Shown: one piece after another, positions 23,526-34,000 of the stretch | Layout of the letters: every line of letters starts with the position of its first letter | Position numbering within the stretch: position 1 is the stretch's first letter | NCBI GenBank assembly: GCA_903896595.1 | Contig: CAITYL010000166.1 | Location: 1-58,697, forward strand | Origin: an uncultured Lentisphaerota bacterium | Lineage (GTDB): Bacteria; Verrucomicrobiota; Lentisphaeria; Oligosphaerales; CAITYL01 | DNA length: 58,697 nucleotides | Reading direction: 5' to 3' | Notes under the pieces: model-generated | Databases searched by the model: none | What the model was told of the DNA's origin: nothing | What the model saw: the letters and a program-made list of their open reading frames with translations, nothing else | Made by a program: the position numbers and the translations under genes

Positions 23526-25163
23526 ATGCGGTCCAAACCAGGTTCGCGCCAAACCAAGTATATCTTCGTGACCGGGGGTGTGGTGTCCTCCTTGGGCAAG
23601 GGCATCACCGCGGCCTCGCTGGCGTTGCTGCTCAAGCGCCGCGGATACCGGGTCACCATGCAAAAGCTGGATCCCTACCTGAATGTGGACCCCGGCACCA
23701 TGTCGCCCTACCAGCATGGTGAAGTCTACGTCACCGACGACGGCGCGGAGACTGATCTGGACTTGGGGCATTACGAGCGTTTCGCCGACGTCACCTGTTC
23801 CCAGGCCAGCAATTACACCAGCGGCCGCATCTACAGCAACGTCATCGCCCGGGAGCGGCGCGGCGAATACCTGGGCAAGACGGTCCAGGTCATTCCCCAT
23901 ATCACCGACGAGATCAAACAGGCCATTCGCTCGCTGTCGAGCCCGGACGTGGACATCGCCATTACCGAGATCGGCGGCACCGCCGGCGACATCGAATCGA
24001 TGCCGTTCCTGGAGGCGATCCGCCAATTCCGTCATGAGATCGGCCGCAACAACGCCCTCTTCATCCACCTGACCCTGGTGCCCTACATCAAGGCCGCGGG
24101 CGAGATGAAGACCAAGCCGTCCCAGCAGTCCGTCAGCATCCTGCGCGAGATCGGCATTATTCCCGACATGCTGATCTGCCGCTGCGAAAAGCCGATGCAA
24201 TCCGAGCACAAGGACAAACTGGCCCTCTTCTGCAATGTCGAGCGCGAACTGGTGTTCGAGGAGCAGGATGTGGCCAACAGCATCTATGAAGTGCCCGTCG
24301 AACTGGCCAAACAGGACGTCGACAAGTACATCATGGAACTGCTGGAATTGCATGTCCGTGATCTCGACCTGCGCGACTGGCAGGACATGATCCGCCGCGT
24401 CATCGAGCCCAAGAGCGCCACCGTCGAGATCGCCGTGGTCGGCAAGTATATCAGCCTGCGCGATGCCTACAAAAGCATTTACGAGGCCCTCAGCCATGGC
24501 GCCCTCGCCAATGACGCCGACCTCAAAATTCGCCACGTGGAAGCCGAGGAACTCGAAAAAGTGGGCGCCGCCAAACTGCTGGCCGGCGTGCATGGCATCC
24601 TGGTCCCCGGCGGCTTTGGCAACCGCGGCATTGAAGGCAAGATCCAGGCCATCCGCTACGCCCGTGAAAACCGGCTGCCGTTTTTCGGCATCTGCCTGGG
24701 CATGCAGTGTGCGGTGATCGAGTTTGCCCGGAACGTGGCGGGCCTGGCGGACGCCAACAGCGCCGAGTTCGACGAACAGACCCCGCATCCCGTGATCGCG
24801 CTCATGGATTCCCAGCGCCAGGTCACCGACAAGGGTGGCACCATGCGTCTCGGCGCGTATCCCTGCGAGCTGCGGCCGGAGAGCCGCGCCGCCCAAGTCT
24901 ACGGCGCCACGGAAATTCAGGAGCGGCATCGCCACCGGTACGAGTTCAACAACGCCTACCGTGAACGCCTGGAGGCGCTCGGCCTCAAGGTCATGGGCGC
25001 CTCGCCCGACGACCAACTGGTCGAGCTCATTGAAATCCCCCAGCACCCCTGGTTTGTCGCCTGCCAGTTTCATCCCGAGTTCAAATCCCGCCCCCTGAAC
25101 GCCCATCCGCTCTTCCGCGGCTTTGTCGCCGCCGCCAGAAAAGTGGCGCAGCCGCTGTTGTGA
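23526..25163 (+). CDS. pyrG: CTP synthase
   Basis: A 545-residue CTP synthase, which aminates UTP to CTP with glutamine and ATP. The N-terminal synthetase domain begins [20 protein letters not shown] (P-loop) and includes [20 protein letters not shown] and [16 protein letters not shown]. The C-terminal class I glutamine amidotransferase has the nucleophile Cys in [15 protein letters not shown] and the His/Glu pair in [12 protein letters not shown]. The length equals that of the E. coli enzyme. It precedes carB-carA, giving a small pyrimidine cluster. Confidence 0.97.
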   Translation: MRSKPGSRQTKYIFVTGGVVSSLGKGITAASLALLLKRRGYRVTMQKLDPYLNVDPGTMSPYQHGEVYVTDDGAETDLDLGHYERFADVTCSQASNYTSGRIYSNVIARERRGEYLGKTVQVIPHITDEIKQAIRSLSSPDVDIAITEIGGTAGDIESMPFLEAIRQFRHEIGRNNALFIHLTLVPYIKAAGEMKTKPSQQSVSILREIGIIPDMLICRCEKPMQSEHKDKLALFCNVERELVFEEQDVANSIYEVPVELAKQDVDKYIMELLELHVRDLDLRDWQDMIRRVIEPKSATVEIAVVGKYISLRDAYKSIYEALSHGALANDADLKIRHVEAEELEKVGAAKLLAGVHGILVPGGFGNRGIEGKIQAIRYARENRLPFFGICLGMQCAVIEFARNVAGLADANSAEFDEQTPHPVIALMDSQRQVTDKGGTMRLGAYPCELRPESRAAQVYGATEIQERHRHRYEFNNAYRERLEALGLKVMGASPDDQLVELIEIPQHPWFVACQFHPEFKSRPLNAHPLFRGFVAAARKVAQPLL

Positions 25164-25436
25164 CACGTAAAACGTGATGCGTGATGCAAAACGGCAGGAA
25201 ATGGGGACTCGATCACGGATTGGGGGAGCCATTCTTGGCAGTGGGAACTTGGTGCATTGCCCAATAAGCCAGGCAACCGGCGCCACCGGGCAATTGAGCG
25301 GAACCGCGGAGCCGTTTTTAAATGGCGAAATGTTCCACCGCCCCGCGACATTCATGGGCCGGCCACCGTTGAAAAATGGCTTTATTCGGCTACATTTTGC
25401 CATTTTGCATTTTACCCCGCCGGAAAGGGGCCTTTC
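25164..25436. other. pyrG-carB gap
   Basis: A 273-bp gap. It starts with a short TCACGCA/TCACGTT heptamer array read on the minus strand (25165-25187). The open frame entering carB from 25257 lacks family homology. GAAAGGGG before the ATG at 25437 is the likely carB ribosome site. I see nothing else. Confidence 0.5.
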
Positions 25437-28400
25437 ATGCCCAAGCGCGACGATATCCAAAAGATTCTGATCATTGGCTCGGGACCGATTGTCATCGGTC
25501 AGGCTTGTGAGTTCGACTATTCGGGCACCCAGGCCTGCAAGGCCCTGCGTGAAGAAGGGTATGAGGTGGTGCTGGTCAACAGCAATCCAGCCACCATCAT
25601 GACCGACCCCGAGTTCGCCGACCGCACCTACATTGAACCGTTGTCGGTGGAAATCCTGCATGAGATCATCCGCCGGGAAAAGCCCGATGCCCTGTTGCCG
25701 ACCATTGGCGGCCAAACCGCGCTGAACTTGGCCGTCGCCCTGCACGAAAAGGGCATTTTGGCCCGCTATCGGGTGGAAATGATCGGGGCCACTGTCGAGT
25801 CCATCCACAAGGCGGAAAACCGGCAATTATTCAAGGAAACCATGCAGCATATCGGGTTGGAACTGCCGATGAGCGGCACGGCCCACAATCTGGCCGACGC
25901 CTGGTCGGTGCAGAAGCAGATCGGCCGCTTCCCCGTGGTCATCCGGCCGGGCTTCACCATGGGCGGCAGCGGCGGCGGCATCGCCTTCAACGCGCAGGAT
26001 TTCGAGGAAATCGTCCAGCGCGGCCTCAGCTACAGCCCCATCACCGAAGTGCTGGTTGAGGAATCCGTGCTCGGCTGGAAAGAGTTCGAACTGGAAGTGA
26101 TGCGCGACCGCAAGGACAATGTGGTCATCGTCTGCTCCATTGAGAATTTGGATCCGATGGGCGTGCATACCGGCGACAGCATTACCGTTGCTCCGGCCCA
26201 AACCTTGACCGACCGCGAGTATCAACGCCTACGCGACGCCGCCATTGCCGTCATGCGCGCGATCGGCGTGGACACCGGCGGGTCCAATGTCCAGTTTGCC
26301 ATCGATCCCAAGACCGGCCGGCTGGTCGTCATCGAGATGAACCCGCGCGTCTCCCGCTCCTCCGCCCTGGCCTCCAAGGCCACCGGATTCCCCATCGCCA
26401 AGATCGCCGCCAAGCTGGCGGTCGGCTATACCCTGGACGAAGTCCGCAATGATATCACCCGTGAGACGCCCGCCTGTTTCGAACCGTCCATCGACTATGT
26501 CGTCACCAAGATTCCGCGCTTCGCCTTTGAGAAATTTCCCGGCTCTGACTCGACCTTGACCACCCAGATGAAGTCGGTCGGCGAAACCATGAGCATCGGC
26601 AAAACCTTCAAGGAGTCCCTGCAAAAAGCCCTGCGCTCGTTGGAAATCGGCCGGGCCGGCTTCGGCGCCGACGGCAAGGACGGCCCGTTCGAGGCCATGA
26701 ACGATGCAGAGCTGGAAAAGGAGCTGACCCGCCCCAACCCGATGCGCCTGTTCCAATTGCACGCGGCCTTGCGCCGCGGCTGGAGCCTGGAACGGCTGCA
26801 CAGCCTGACCTGGATCGACCCCTGGTTCCTCGACCACCTGCACGAACTGGTCGCCTACGAGGATGAAATCCGCGCCGCCGGCACCCTCGCCGGCCTGGAA
26901 AAAGACCTGCCGCGGTTCCGCCAGGCCAAGGAATTCGGCTATTCCGACCGCCAGATCGCCTATCTGCTCGGCAGCACCGAGGATGCGGTGCGCGCCGCCC
27001 GCTTCAAACAGCAGCTCGAACCGGCTTACGCCCTGGTCGATACCTGCGCGGCGGAGTTCGCCGCCTTCACGCCTTACTACTACTCGACCTATGGCGGGGC
27101 CGACGAGTGCCGCAGCAGTGACAAGAAAAAAATCATGATCCTCGGCGGCGGCCCCAACCGCATCGGCCAGGGCATTGAATTCGACTACTGCTGCGTCCAC
27201 GCCTCCTTTGCCCTGCGCGAGGCCGGCTTTGAGACGATCATGGTCAATTCCAACCCCGAAACCGTCTCCACCGACTATGACACCAGCGACCGTCTCTACT
27301 TCGAACCGGTGACGCTGGAGGACGTCCTGCACATCTACCGCCGCGAGAAATGCTGGGGCGTCATCGTCCAGTTCGGCGGCCAGACCCCGCTCAACCTGGC
27401 CAGCGCGTTGGAGAAAAACGGGGTGCGGATCATCGGCACCTCGCCTGACAGCATCGAAAAAGCCGAGGACCGCGAGTTTTTCAAGCAGCTCATTACCAAG
27501 CTGAACATCCGGCAGCCCAAAAACGGCACCGCCACCAATTACGAGGGCGCCCTGGCGGTCGCCCGCGAGATTGGCTTCCCCGTGCTGGTGCGCCCCTCCT
27601 TTGTGCTCGGCGGCCGCGCCATGGCCATTGTCTATGACGAGGCCTCGCTCCGGCACTTTGTCGAAGAGGCGGTCAAAGCCGCCGAAGACCGGCCGGTGCT
27701 GATCGACCAGTTCTTGGAGGATGCCATTGAGGTGGACGTGGATTGCATCTCCGACGGCGAAACCTCGGTCATTGGCGCCATCATGGAACACGTCGAAAAA
27801 GCCGGCATCCACTCGGGTGACAGCGCCTGCTGCATTCCGACCATGACCCTCACGCCCGAGGTGCTTGAGGTCATCCGCGACCACACCTACGCCTTGGCCA
27901 AGGGCCTCAAGGTCTGCGGTCTGATGAACGTCCAGTACGCCGTGCAGAACGACATCGTCTACATCTTGGAGGTCAACCCGCGTGCCTCCCGTACGGTGCC
28001 CTACGTGTCCAAAGCCATCGGCGTGCCGCTGGCCAAGCTGGCCGCCCTGATCATGGCTGGCAAAAAGCTCAAGGATCTGGGCTTCACCAAGGAAGTGGCG
28101 GTCCGGCATTATGCCATCAAGGAGGCGGTGCTGCCCTTCGCCCGTTTCCATGGCACCGACATCTTGCTGTCGCCCGAAATGCGTTCCACCGGCGAAGTCA
28201 TGGGCATCGACATGGACCTCGGCATGGCCTACATCAAGAGCCAGCTCGCCGCCGGCAACCCGCTCCCGCTCAACGGCAATGTTTTCCTCAGCGTCTGTGA
28301 CTTTGACAAGCCCGCCCTGATCCCCCTCGCCCGTGAACTCGAGGCCATGGGCTACCGCATTTTCGCCACCCTCGGTACCGCCACTCTCCTGCGCACCCAC

Positions 28401-28715
28401 AACGTCAAAGCCCAGGCGTTGTTCCGCATCTCCGAGGGACGGCCCAATATCCAGGACATGATCCTCAACAAGGAAATCGGCTGGATCGTCAACATCCCCG
28501 CCGGTGCCCAAACCCGGGTGGACGAACGCAAAATGCGCCTCGACGCCGTCATCCGCGGCGTGCCGATCACCACCACCCTGCGCGGGCTCCAGGCCGCCAT
28601 CCAGGGCATCCAGGCCCTGCGCCGTCTGGAAAGCTTCGAGGTTTGCAGCATCCAGGAATATCACCGCCACATCAAGTTGCTGGGCGCCAAGGCGGCGAGA
28701 AAGAAAAAATCATGA
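25437..28715 (+). CDS. carB: Carbamoyl-phosphate synthase large subunit
   Basis: A 1092-residue CarB, which makes carbamoyl phosphate for pyrimidines and arginine from ammonia, bicarbonate and two ATP. The start is [20 protein letters not shown] (25437), with AAAGGGG upstream; the 60 in-frame residues before it are not family sequence. The two homologous ATP-grasp halves are clear: [18 protein letters not shown] and [20 protein letters not shown] in the first, [20 protein letters not shown] and [19 protein letters not shown] in the second. An MGS-like allosteric domain ends the protein. It overlaps carA by 4 bp (ATGA), in the order carB-carA. Confidence 0.97.
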   Translation: MPKRDDIQKILIIGSGPIVIGQACEFDYSGTQACKALREEGYEVVLVNSNPATIMTDPEFADRTYIEPLSVEILHEIIRREKPDALLPTIGGQTALNLAVALHEKGILARYRVEMIGATVESIHKAENRQLFKETMQHIGLELPMSGTAHNLADAWSVQKQIGRFPVVIRPGFTMGGSGGGIAFNAQDFEEIVQRGLSYSPITEVLVEESVLGWKEFELEVMRDRKDNVVIVCSIENLDPMGVHTGDSITVAPAQTLTDREYQRLRDAAIAVMRAIGVDTGGSNVQFAIDPKTGRLVVIEMNPRVSRSSALASKATGFPIAKIAAKLAVGYTLDEVRNDITRETPACFEPSIDYVVTKIPRFAFEKFPGSDSTLTTQMKSVGETMSIGKTFKESLQKALRSLEIGRAGFGADGKDGPFEAMNDAELEKELTRPNPMRLFQLHAALRRGWSLERLHSLTWIDPWFLDHLHELVAYEDEIRAAGTLAGLEKDLPRFRQAKEFGYSDRQIAYLLGSTEDAVRAARFKQQLEPAYALVDTCAAEFAAFTPYYYSTYGGADECRSSDKKKIMILGGGPNRIGQGIEFDYCCVHASFALREAGFETIMVNSNPETVSTDYDTSDRLYFEPVTLEDVLHIYRREKCWGVIVQFGGQTPLNLASALEKNGVRIIGTSPDSIEKAEDREFFKQLITKLNIRQPKNGTATNYEGALAVAREIGFPVLVRPSFVLGGRAMAIVYDEASLRHFVEEAVKAAEDRPVLIDQFLEDAIEVDVDCISDGETSVIGAIMEHVEKAGIHSGDSACCIPTMTLTPEVLEVIRDHTYALAKGLKVCGLMNVQYAVQNDIVYILEVNPRASRTVPYVSKAIGVPLAKLAALIMAGKKLKDLGFTKEVAVRHYAIKEAVLPFARFHGTDILLSPEMRSTGEVMGIDMDLGMAYIKSQLAAGNPLPLNGNVFLSVCDFDKPALIPLARELEAMGYRIFATLGTATLLRTHNVKAQALFRISEGRPNIQDMILNKEIGWIVNIPAGAQTRVDERKMRLDAVIRGVPITTTLRGLQAAIQGIQALRRLESFEVCSIQEYHRHIKLLGAKAARKKKS

Positions 28716-29875
28716 AGACGACCCGATCCTACAACTGGTTGGCGCAACGGGAGAAGAAGGCGTTCCTGGCCTTGGCGGACGGCACTCTTTTCCGGGGCTA
28801 CTCGGTGGGCGCCGACCGCGACATCCTGGGCGAGGTCGTCTTCAATACCGGCCTGGCCGGTTACCAAGAAATCTTGACCGACCCTTCCTACAGCGGCCAG
28901 ATCGTCACTATGACCTATCCCGAGATCGGTAATTACGGGGTCAATCCGGACGATGTCGAGTCACGCGGGGTGTTCGTCAACGGCCTCATTGTCCATGAAA
29001 TGAACCGGCCGCGCAGCTGGCGCAGCACCCAGTCCGTAACCGATTACCTGATCGCCGCCAACGTCCCCGCCCTGGCCGGCATCGACACCCGTGCCCTCAC
29101 CACCAAGCTCCGCGACGGCGGCACGCAGAAGGCCTACATCAGCATCCGCGGCGACCTCTCCGAGGCCGAGGCCGTCGCCCGCGCCAACGCCTGGGAAGGC
29201 CTGGACGGGCAAGACTATGTGGCCAAGGTCACCGTCGATAAACCGTTTGTCTGGGACGAAACCGGCCACCTCTCGTCTTCCTGGGGCACCGTGGATGTGC
29301 TGCCGGAAACCGACCTGCACGTGGTCGCCTACGATTTTGGCATCAAATGGAACATCCTGCGCCGCCTGCGCCAGCAGGGCATGAAGGTCACCGTGGTGCC
29401 CGCGCGCACACCCGCCGCCGACGTGCTGGCGATGAAACCCAACGGCGTCTTCCTCTCCAACGGCCCGGCCGATCCCGCCGCTGTCACCTACGCCGTCACG
29501 GCCATCCGCGCCCTGATCGGCAAAGTGCCGCTGATGGGCATCTGCCTGGGACACCAGCTCCTGGGCCTGGCCTTGGGCGGCGTCACCCGGCGCCTCAAGT
29601 TCGGCCATCACGGCTGCAACCAGCCGGTGATGGATTTGACCACCGGGCGGGTCGAAATCACTTCGCAAAATCACAATTTCTGCGTAGACCCGGACACCTT
29701 GGACATGAAACAGGTCGAGGTCACCCACCTCAACCTCAACGACCGTACCGTGGAAGGCTTGCGGCACCGTCACGAACCGCTGTTCTGCGTCCAGTATCAC
29801 CCCGAGGCGTCCCCCGGCCCGCACGACAGCGCCTATCTCTTCAAGCGCTTCCGCGAACTCATCGTCACGGCGTAA
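28712..29875 (+). CDS. carA: Carbamoyl-phosphate synthase small subunit
   Basis: A 387-residue CarA, the glutaminase subunit that feeds ammonia to CarB. The start is MKTTRSYNW (28712), whose ATG overlaps the carB stop. The N-terminal domain shows [14 protein letters not shown] and [20 protein letters not shown]. The amidotransferase nucleophile Cys is in [17 protein letters not shown], with the His/Glu in [14 protein letters not shown]. The order is the reverse of the usual carA-carB arrangement. An inverted heptamer array lies downstream and could act as a terminator. Confidence 0.97.
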   Translation: MKTTRSYNWLAQREKKAFLALADGTLFRGYSVGADRDILGEVVFNTGLAGYQEILTDPSYSGQIVTMTYPEIGNYGVNPDDVESRGVFVNGLIVHEMNRPRSWRSTQSVTDYLIAANVPALAGIDTRALTTKLRDGGTQKAYISIRGDLSEAEAVARANAWEGLDGQDYVAKVTVDKPFVWDETGHLSSSWGTVDVLPETDLHVVAYDFGIKWNILRRLRQQGMKVTVVPARTPAADVLAMKPNGVFLSNGPADPAAVTYAVTAIRALIGKVPLMGICLGHQLLGLALGGVTRRLKFGHHGCNQPVMDLTTGRVEITSQNHNFCVDPDTLDMKQVEVTHLNLNDRTVEGLRHRHEPLFCVQYHPEASPGPHDSAYLFKRFRELIVTA

Positions 29876-29877
29876 GG

Positions 29878-29915
29878 TCAGGCTGAAGCTTGTTAGGCTG
29901 TAGGCTGAAGGTAAT
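29878..29915. repeat. TTCAGCC-word repeat copy after carA
   Basis: On the minus strand it reads TTACCTTCAGCCTACAGCCT then AACAAGCTTCAGCC, closely matching 43580-43629 and 48200-48247. Confidence 0.65.
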
Positions 29916-29940
29916 TATACCTCGTGAGGGTGAAAATCAA

Positions 29941-30019
29941 AACATTCAACATCGAACATTCAACGTCCAACGTTGAATAATCCACGTTGGATGTTGAACG
30001 TTGAATGTTCGATGTTCGT
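29941..30019. repeat. Inverted pair of heptamer arrays (cruciform)
   Basis: Five units at 29941-29975 (AACATTC, AACATCG, AACATTC, AACGTCC, AACGTTG) face five inverted units at 29985-30019 (CGTTGGA, TGTTGAA, CGTTGAA, TGTTCGA, TGTTCGT). 29948-29966 and 29998-30016 are exact 19-bp complements; an inner 8-bp stem (29966-29973 with 29984-29991) is also possible. It lies between the convergent carA and DUF2059 genes. Confidence 0.8.
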
Positions 30020-30082
30020 GTAAAATGTCAGCCTAACTGAGTATAAGATCTCACCCTAACCTGGATTATTCACCACTGTAGC

Positions 30083-30694
30083 TCAGTGCTTGCCGCTCAT
30101 CATTTCGGCAATCACTTTTCTGCCTTCCGCGTCAATGATCCGTTTGGCGTTCTTGTTGAGATAACGCTCGACATTCTGCGCCACCGCCGGGCCTTTCACC
30201 ACCAGCTTGGCGCCGGTGGGGGTCTGCACGAAAGCGGCGATTTGGGCCATTTCATCGGACGTGAACATGCCCGCCAGGCTGGCGGGGTCGCTCTTGACCT
30301 TGTCCCAAGCCAGGCTCTTGTCCATGGTTTTTTGCGCCAGCTTGAGGCCGGCGGGCGTCTTGTAAAAGACGGTCATCTGGGCCAGGTCATCCGCCGTCAA
30401 CTCGCGAACGTAAAATCGCACCAAATCCCGTTTGACCTTTTTCCACGGCATGCCATCCGAAATGGCCTGTTCAATCCGGGGACGGTATTGGGCGAATTGC
30501 GGATTGCCCTGCACCTGTTTGTCAATGGCGGTTTTGATGGTTTGCTGGAAGATTTCCTCCGCGTTGATGGCGTCAAACATCCCCATCGCCGCCTTGGAGG
30601 CGCCAGGATTGGCCTGCGCCAATACCGCCGGCGTGAGACACCCCCCGAGCCACACCATCGCCACCCCTGTGCTGATCCGCTTGATAAGGTGCAT
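30083..30694 (-). CDS. DUF2059 exported protein
   Basis: A 203-residue protein with a signal peptide (about 1-26). It has a helical body matching DUF2059: VRFYVRELTADDLAQMTVFY, KTPAGLKLAQKTM and FVQTPTGAKLVVKGP, a repeated FY/FxxTPxGxKL motif. Family function is unknown. A possible lipobox (VWLGGC, Cys19) precedes the signal cleavage site, so lipid anchoring cannot be excluded. It stands alone, divergent from the FHA gene. Confidence 0.75.
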   Translation of the reverse strand: MHLIKRISTGVAMVWLGGCLTPAVLAQANPGASKAAMGMFDAINAEEIFQQTIKTAIDKQVQGNPQFAQYRPRIEQAISDGMPWKKVKRDLVRFYVRELTADDLAQMTVFYKTPAGLKLAQKTMDKSLAWDKVKSDPASLAGMFTSDEMAQIAAFVQTPTGAKLVVKGPAVAQNVERYLNKNAKRIIDAEGRKVIAEMMSGKH

Positions 30695-30895
30695 GCTTTC
30701 CGAGTTCCTTAGCTGACAGTGGGTATCTTCAACGCGCCGAGAACTATACAGGTTGGTCGGCTATTGACAATGCCGGCTGACGGTTCACGAGTCACGCTTC
30801 ACGGATCACACATCCCCCCTTGCCGCCACCGACCCGAACGGTTATGTTTCGCGAATGGCGGTGGCCATTGTGGTTGCCAGGGAACAGGAGCGTTC

Positions 30896-31360
30896 ATGTC
30901 CAAGCTGGTCTGCATCGGCGGTCTGAACAAGGGGGACGAATTTCCCCTGCATGAGGGCGTGAACACGATTGGTCGCGCCAACGACAACACCATCGCCCTG
31001 TTCGACAAGAAATGTTCGCGCCTGCACGCCCAAATTATCAAGCGGGGCACCTATTACGTCGTGGAAGACCAGGGCAGCCGCAACAGCACCTCGGTCAACG
31101 GCCGGGTGATTGACAAGAAAGCCACCCTGCGCGAAGGCGACCAAATCCACGTCGGCAAGACCCTGCTGGTCCTCAGCGAAAAACCACAGGGCGGGATTAT
31201 TGAGCAGACCATCGTCAACGCCACGGCCGACCTGCAGAGCAACCATTTCGATAAATTGGTCGGGGCCGCCGCCTTCGAGGTCGGCCGCAACCACGCAAGC
31301 GACAACACACAGAGCGGCGGGCTCTACGGCCTGATCAAACGCCTGTTCCGGCGCCACTGA
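30896..31360 (+). CDS. FHA-domain protein
   Basis: A 154-residue cytoplasmic protein starting at MSKLVCIGG (30896), with AGGAG five bases upstream. The FHA domain (about 1-95) shows the usual pattern: NTIGRANDNTIALFDKKCSR, LHAQI, VVEDQGSRNSTSVNGR. The Gly-Arg, Ser-Arg-xHA and Asn residues that bind phosphothreonine are present. The remaining 60 residues have no known domain and end in a basic stretch (GLIKRLFRRH) that might bind membrane. No kinase lies nearby. Confidence 0.85.
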   Translation: MSKLVCIGGLNKGDEFPLHEGVNTIGRANDNTIALFDKKCSRLHAQIIKRGTYYVVEDQGSRNSTSVNGRVIDKKATLREGDQIHVGKTLLVLSEKPQGGIIEQTIVNATADLQSNHFDKLVGAAAFEVGRNHASDNTQSGGLYGLIKRLFRRH

Positions 31361-31373
31361 CGGCCCGCAGTTT

Positions 31374-31420
31374 GGCCCCCGTTTCCAAACAGGTGGCCCC
31401 AACATCACCAACAAAACGGT
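31374..31420. repeat. Degenerate end of the fold-back element
   Basis: GTGGCCCCAACATCACCAAC, followed by AAAACGGTCAT, matches the C end and outer flank of the copy at 56221-56439 (GTGGCCCCAACAT..CAAACAAAACGGTCAT). The rest of the element is missing. Confidence 0.6.
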
Positions 31421-31443
31421 CATGCACCCGGCCCCGCCTTTTA

Positions 31444-31487
31444 TCGATGGGTATCGACAGCCCTCGATAGCTCTCGATGGCCATCGA
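31444..31487. repeat. TCGA array with exact 10-bp period (module 1, downstream)
   Basis: TCGA occurs at 31444, 31454, 31464, 31474 and 31484. It contains the perfect palindrome TCGATGGCCATCGA (31474-31487). The same array, in the same orientation, lies at 36283-36336, on the other side of the first hydrolase module. Confidence 0.85.
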
Positions 31488-31491
31488 CTTT

Positions 31492-32130
31492 TCACCGGTC
31501 GTACACCCTGAGGAATCCCTGCTCGCCGGCCAAGCCGTATCGGATCCATGCCTGGGTGATGTCGCCGTTGTTCCAAAACTTGACGGCGCCGTCCAAATAG
31601 AGAACGTTGCCGCCGGTCAGGTGTTCATAAGAGGAATGAGAGCCAGAGTACAGCGGACTGCAGAACAGCGAGCTGTCGGCGAAGCAGGCGGTGCCCGGCG
31701 CCGACTGGGCGGTCACCGGCCCTTCACACCAGCCGTAGGTGGCACCGCGCCGCCCGACATAGCCGAAGATACCGTTAATGGCAAACGGCCGTATGGGGGT
31801 GATCTCGCTCTGATAACTCTTGTAGGCCACCGGACACCAAAACACCCGGGCGTCGGTGATGATTCCCGCCTTCCACAAGTGCCCGACATTTTGAACCTCG
31901 GGATAATTGAGCGTGGCGTCGTTCATCCAGCGCGGCCCCGGCTGGATGGCCGCCCACGCGTCATCCGAGAAATACAACTGCACGCCGATCCCGCACTGGC
32001 GCAGGTTGGACTGGCAGACCGCCTTGGTCGCCTCCTGCTTGGCCCGCCCCAGCGCCGGCAGCAGCATGGCCGCCAAAATGGCGATGATCGCAATCACCAC
32101 CAGCAACTCAATGAGCGTGAAGCGTTTCAT
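31492..32130 (-). CDS. Pseudopilin-like protein (module 1)
   Basis: A 212-residue protein starting at [19 protein letters not shown] (32130), with AAGGAT upstream. This is a type IV prepilin/type II pseudopilin leader: KRF-TLIEL cleavage region with the conserved Glu, then a hydrophobic helix. The rest ([62 protein letters not shown]) resembles the large H-X9-DG/DUF1559-like families of Planctomycetes and Lentisphaerae. It is about 80% alike to the protein at 38183-38833. It is the last gene of module 1. The role is perhaps surface assembly or secretion of the adjacent hydrolase; unproven. Confidence 0.88.
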   Translation of the reverse strand: MKRFTLIELLVVIAIIAILAAMLLPALGRAKQEATKAVCQSNLRQCGIGVQLYFSDDAWAAIQPGPRWMNDATLNYPEVQNVGHLWKAGIITDARVFWCPVAYKSYQSEITPIRPFAINGIFGYVGRRGATYGWCEGPVTAQSAPGTACFADSSLFCSPLYSGSHSSYEHLTGGNVLYLDGAVKFWNNGDITQAWIRYGLAGEQGFLRVYDR

Positions 32131-32154
32131 AGTTGGTATCCTTGTTTGAAACGG

Positions 32155-32373
32155 ATGTTGGGGCCACCCTTTTGGAAAAGGGTGCTCCCCAAACCCCTTC
32201 CCAAAAATTTTGTTTCCTAATACCGGAGGGCGCATTTTCCACAAGCCCACACGCATCAATGCCATGATTTACCAGCATGGCTTGTGGTAAATGCGCCCTC
32301 CGCGCTTAAGGCAGCAAAAAGGTTTGACGGAGGGTTTGGGAACCGCCTTTCCTCAAAAGGGGGTTCCCAACAT
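32155..32373 (-). repeat. Fold-back element, complete copy 1
   Basis: A 219-bp imperfect palindrome with three hairpins. The C end is TTGGGGCCACCCTTTTGG onward (32158-32192). The central B stem pairs 32225-32247 with 32279-32301 with one mismatch. The A end has TTGGGAACC (32336-32344) paired with GGTTCCCAA (32362-32370). Both termini read ATGTTGGG inwards, and each half (end hairpin, linker, B arm) is a diverged inverted copy of the other. It lies between the GH stop and the pseudopilin start. No coding capacity. Confidence 0.88.
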
Positions 32374-32381
32374 GATTCTCC

Positions 32382-33878
32382 TCAGCGGCCGGCTTTTTCC
32401 ACCAGCAGATAGAAGGTGTGCATCCGGCCGTCCCGGTTGTCCTGCCGTTCCACCGGATCCCGGTCAAAGGGCGGCACCTCCACCACGACGCCCTTCCCGC
32501 CGGCCCCCGGTTTCACCGCCAGCGGCGCCTTGCTGCCATAGACCCCGACTTTCCAAACCGCCTTGATGGCCGCCGGTTTCAGCTTGGGAAACTGCACCTC
32601 CAGTTTCGCCTCGGGACTGTCCATGGGCAGACTGTCACCGCCGTTCGCCCAATCCGTGAACATGGCGGCGCCATTCTGATCCGCCAAGTGGATGGCCAGC
32701 ACGATCCGGTCGCCACAGTCAAAGCCCTCCACGCTGGACTTGCCCTCGTCGATTTCCGTCTTCACCCGCGGCCAGGTTTCCCAAGCGGTGTATGGCTTGA
32801 CCACCGGCGCCTCCAGCAGGCCGCCCAAGGTCATCAACGCCTTGCCGTGAAAGGTGAGCGTTTCGCCCCGGTAAAAGTTGCAGTTGTAACCGTAAGCCTT
32901 GGGATCGTCCGGACTCCAGGAAGCAAACTGGAAAAACTTATACCGGTCCGGCTTCCAATCGTGGGAAATCGCCCAGTGGAAAAACCGCGGATAACTGTTG
33001 GGCACCCAGATGGGGGTGGGGACAAAACCAACCTCGGTCTGCCAGATGGCCAGCCGACGTTTGTCCCGGCTGACCCGGTCATACAGGCATTGCCAGGCGG
33101 ACAGCGGGAAATAATGGATGTCCAGCACATCCAGCGTATCCCAGGCCCGGTGCTTGTCCAAAATCCCCAGGTAATGTTCCATCGAACCGTTGCACGGATA
33201 GCCCCCATAGACCACCTTGCCCCCGTGCCGGCGGATGATTTTGGCCGCCGGCAGATGGATAGTTTCCATGTAGTCGTCCATGGTGCCATTCCAAAATCCG
33301 GTCAGTCCCACATCGTTGGCTTCGTTCCAGATTTGGAAATAGCGGACATTGTAGGGGGGCCTGGAAAGAAAGCTCACCACCCGCTCCACATAGGCCTCCC
33401 AGTCGCCGACCTTTTCCGGAGGCATCCGGCCGGCGTCTAGCTTGCTGTTTTCCACCTTGCCGGTGGCCAGGTCGGTCACCGTGGCCTGACGAGTGTTCAC
33501 GTCCTGGCCGGGAGCCCAGGCCTGAACGTCATACCGCTTGCCGGCCACAGTGAAACTCCACGCCTTTTTTCGGGCCGCCCAGCCCGTGGTATAGAGCAGA
33601 ACGGGCATCCGCTCAGCCCCGAACTTCCGGTGTTCCAGCACGGCCTTGCCCCAGTCCGCGAGGTACTGCTCATTCCATTTTCCGGGCCCCTCCGGCTGTA
33701 AGTCACCCCACGGGAGGTCCTGCCGGTAAGACGTCAAATAACGATCGGGGCCTTCCGGCTTGGGGTATCCCTGGTTCACCCCCAGAAATTGGGCGAACAT
33801 GCCCTTGGGCTCGGCCGCCAGCGCGCCGCCAGCCAACACCCCGCCAACCAGTCCTGTCAACAACAAGTGCCGCATCAT
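32382..33878 (-). CDS. Exported clan GH-A glycoside hydrolase (module 1)
   Basis: About 498 residues from MMRHLLLTG (33878): signal peptide (cut near ALAAE), then a TIM-barrel hydrolase. The acid/base Glu is in YFQIWNEANDVG and the likely nucleophile Glu in LAIWQTEVGF, the two-glutamate pattern of clan GH-A, nearest in style to GH39/GH5-like families. Other features: GDWEAYVERVVSFLSRPPYN, DVLDIHYFPLSA, FASWSPDDPKAYGYN. A beta-type C-terminal domain ends the protein. The paralogue at 36506-38017 keeps both glutamates. Substrate is unknown; the upstream regulator suggests sugar control. Confidence 0.82.
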   Translation of the reverse strand: MMRHLLLTGLVGGVLAGGALAAEPKGMFAQFLGVNQGYPKPEGPDRYLTSYRQDLPWGDLQPEGPGKWNEQYLADWGKAVLEHRKFGAERMPVLLYTTGWAARKKAWSFTVAGKRYDVQAWAPGQDVNTRQATVTDLATGKVENSKLDAGRMPPEKVGDWEAYVERVVSFLSRPPYNVRYFQIWNEANDVGLTGFWNGTMDDYMETIHLPAAKIIRRHGGKVVYGGYPCNGSMEHYLGILDKHRAWDTLDVLDIHYFPLSAWQCLYDRVSRDKRRLAIWQTEVGFVPTPIWVPNSYPRFFHWAISHDWKPDRYKFFQFASWSPDDPKAYGYNCNFYRGETLTFHGKALMTLGGLLEAPVVKPYTAWETWPRVKTEIDEGKSSVEGFDCGDRIVLAIHLADQNGAAMFTDWANGGDSLPMDSPEAKLEVQFPKLKPAAIKAVWKVGVYGSKAPLAVKPGAGGKGVVVEVPPFDRDPVERQDNRDGRMHTFYLLVEKAGR

Positions 33879-33935
33879 GTGACATCCATTTCTTTGAATT
33901 CTAAAAACTGGTTCCCAGGGGGCTACCCCAAGTCT

Positions 33936-33975
33936 GACAGGTCGGACCTGTCCGACTTGTCGGAAGCCCCCCCCC
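33936..33975. repeat. Nonamer array and C9 tract upstream of the module 1 hydrolase
   Basis: GTCTGACAG, GTCGGACCT, GTCCGACTT, GTCGGAAGC repeat with an exact 9-bp period, followed by nine C residues (33967-33975). It lies in the 122-bp gap between the PEP-CTERM and GH genes. Confidence 0.65.
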
Positions 33976-34000
33976 AAGTCCGCTCCTTCAACGCCCCGAG

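Noticed and set aside
25257..25436. 60-residue N-terminal extension of CarB
   Set aside because: Not homologous to CarB; a good ribosome site and the family start lie at 25437.
23448..25826. 792-codon open frame opposite pyrG
   Set aside because: It runs across the pyrG-carB gap and lies antisense to conserved catalytic motifs; a codon-bias shadow.
26229..28670. 813-codon open frame opposite carB
   Set aside because: Antisense to a complete CarB with all ATP-grasp motifs; no recognisable protein.
17686..30019. Heptamer arrays as CRISPR arrays
   Set aside because: Units are 7 bp with no unique spacers, and no cas genes are present.
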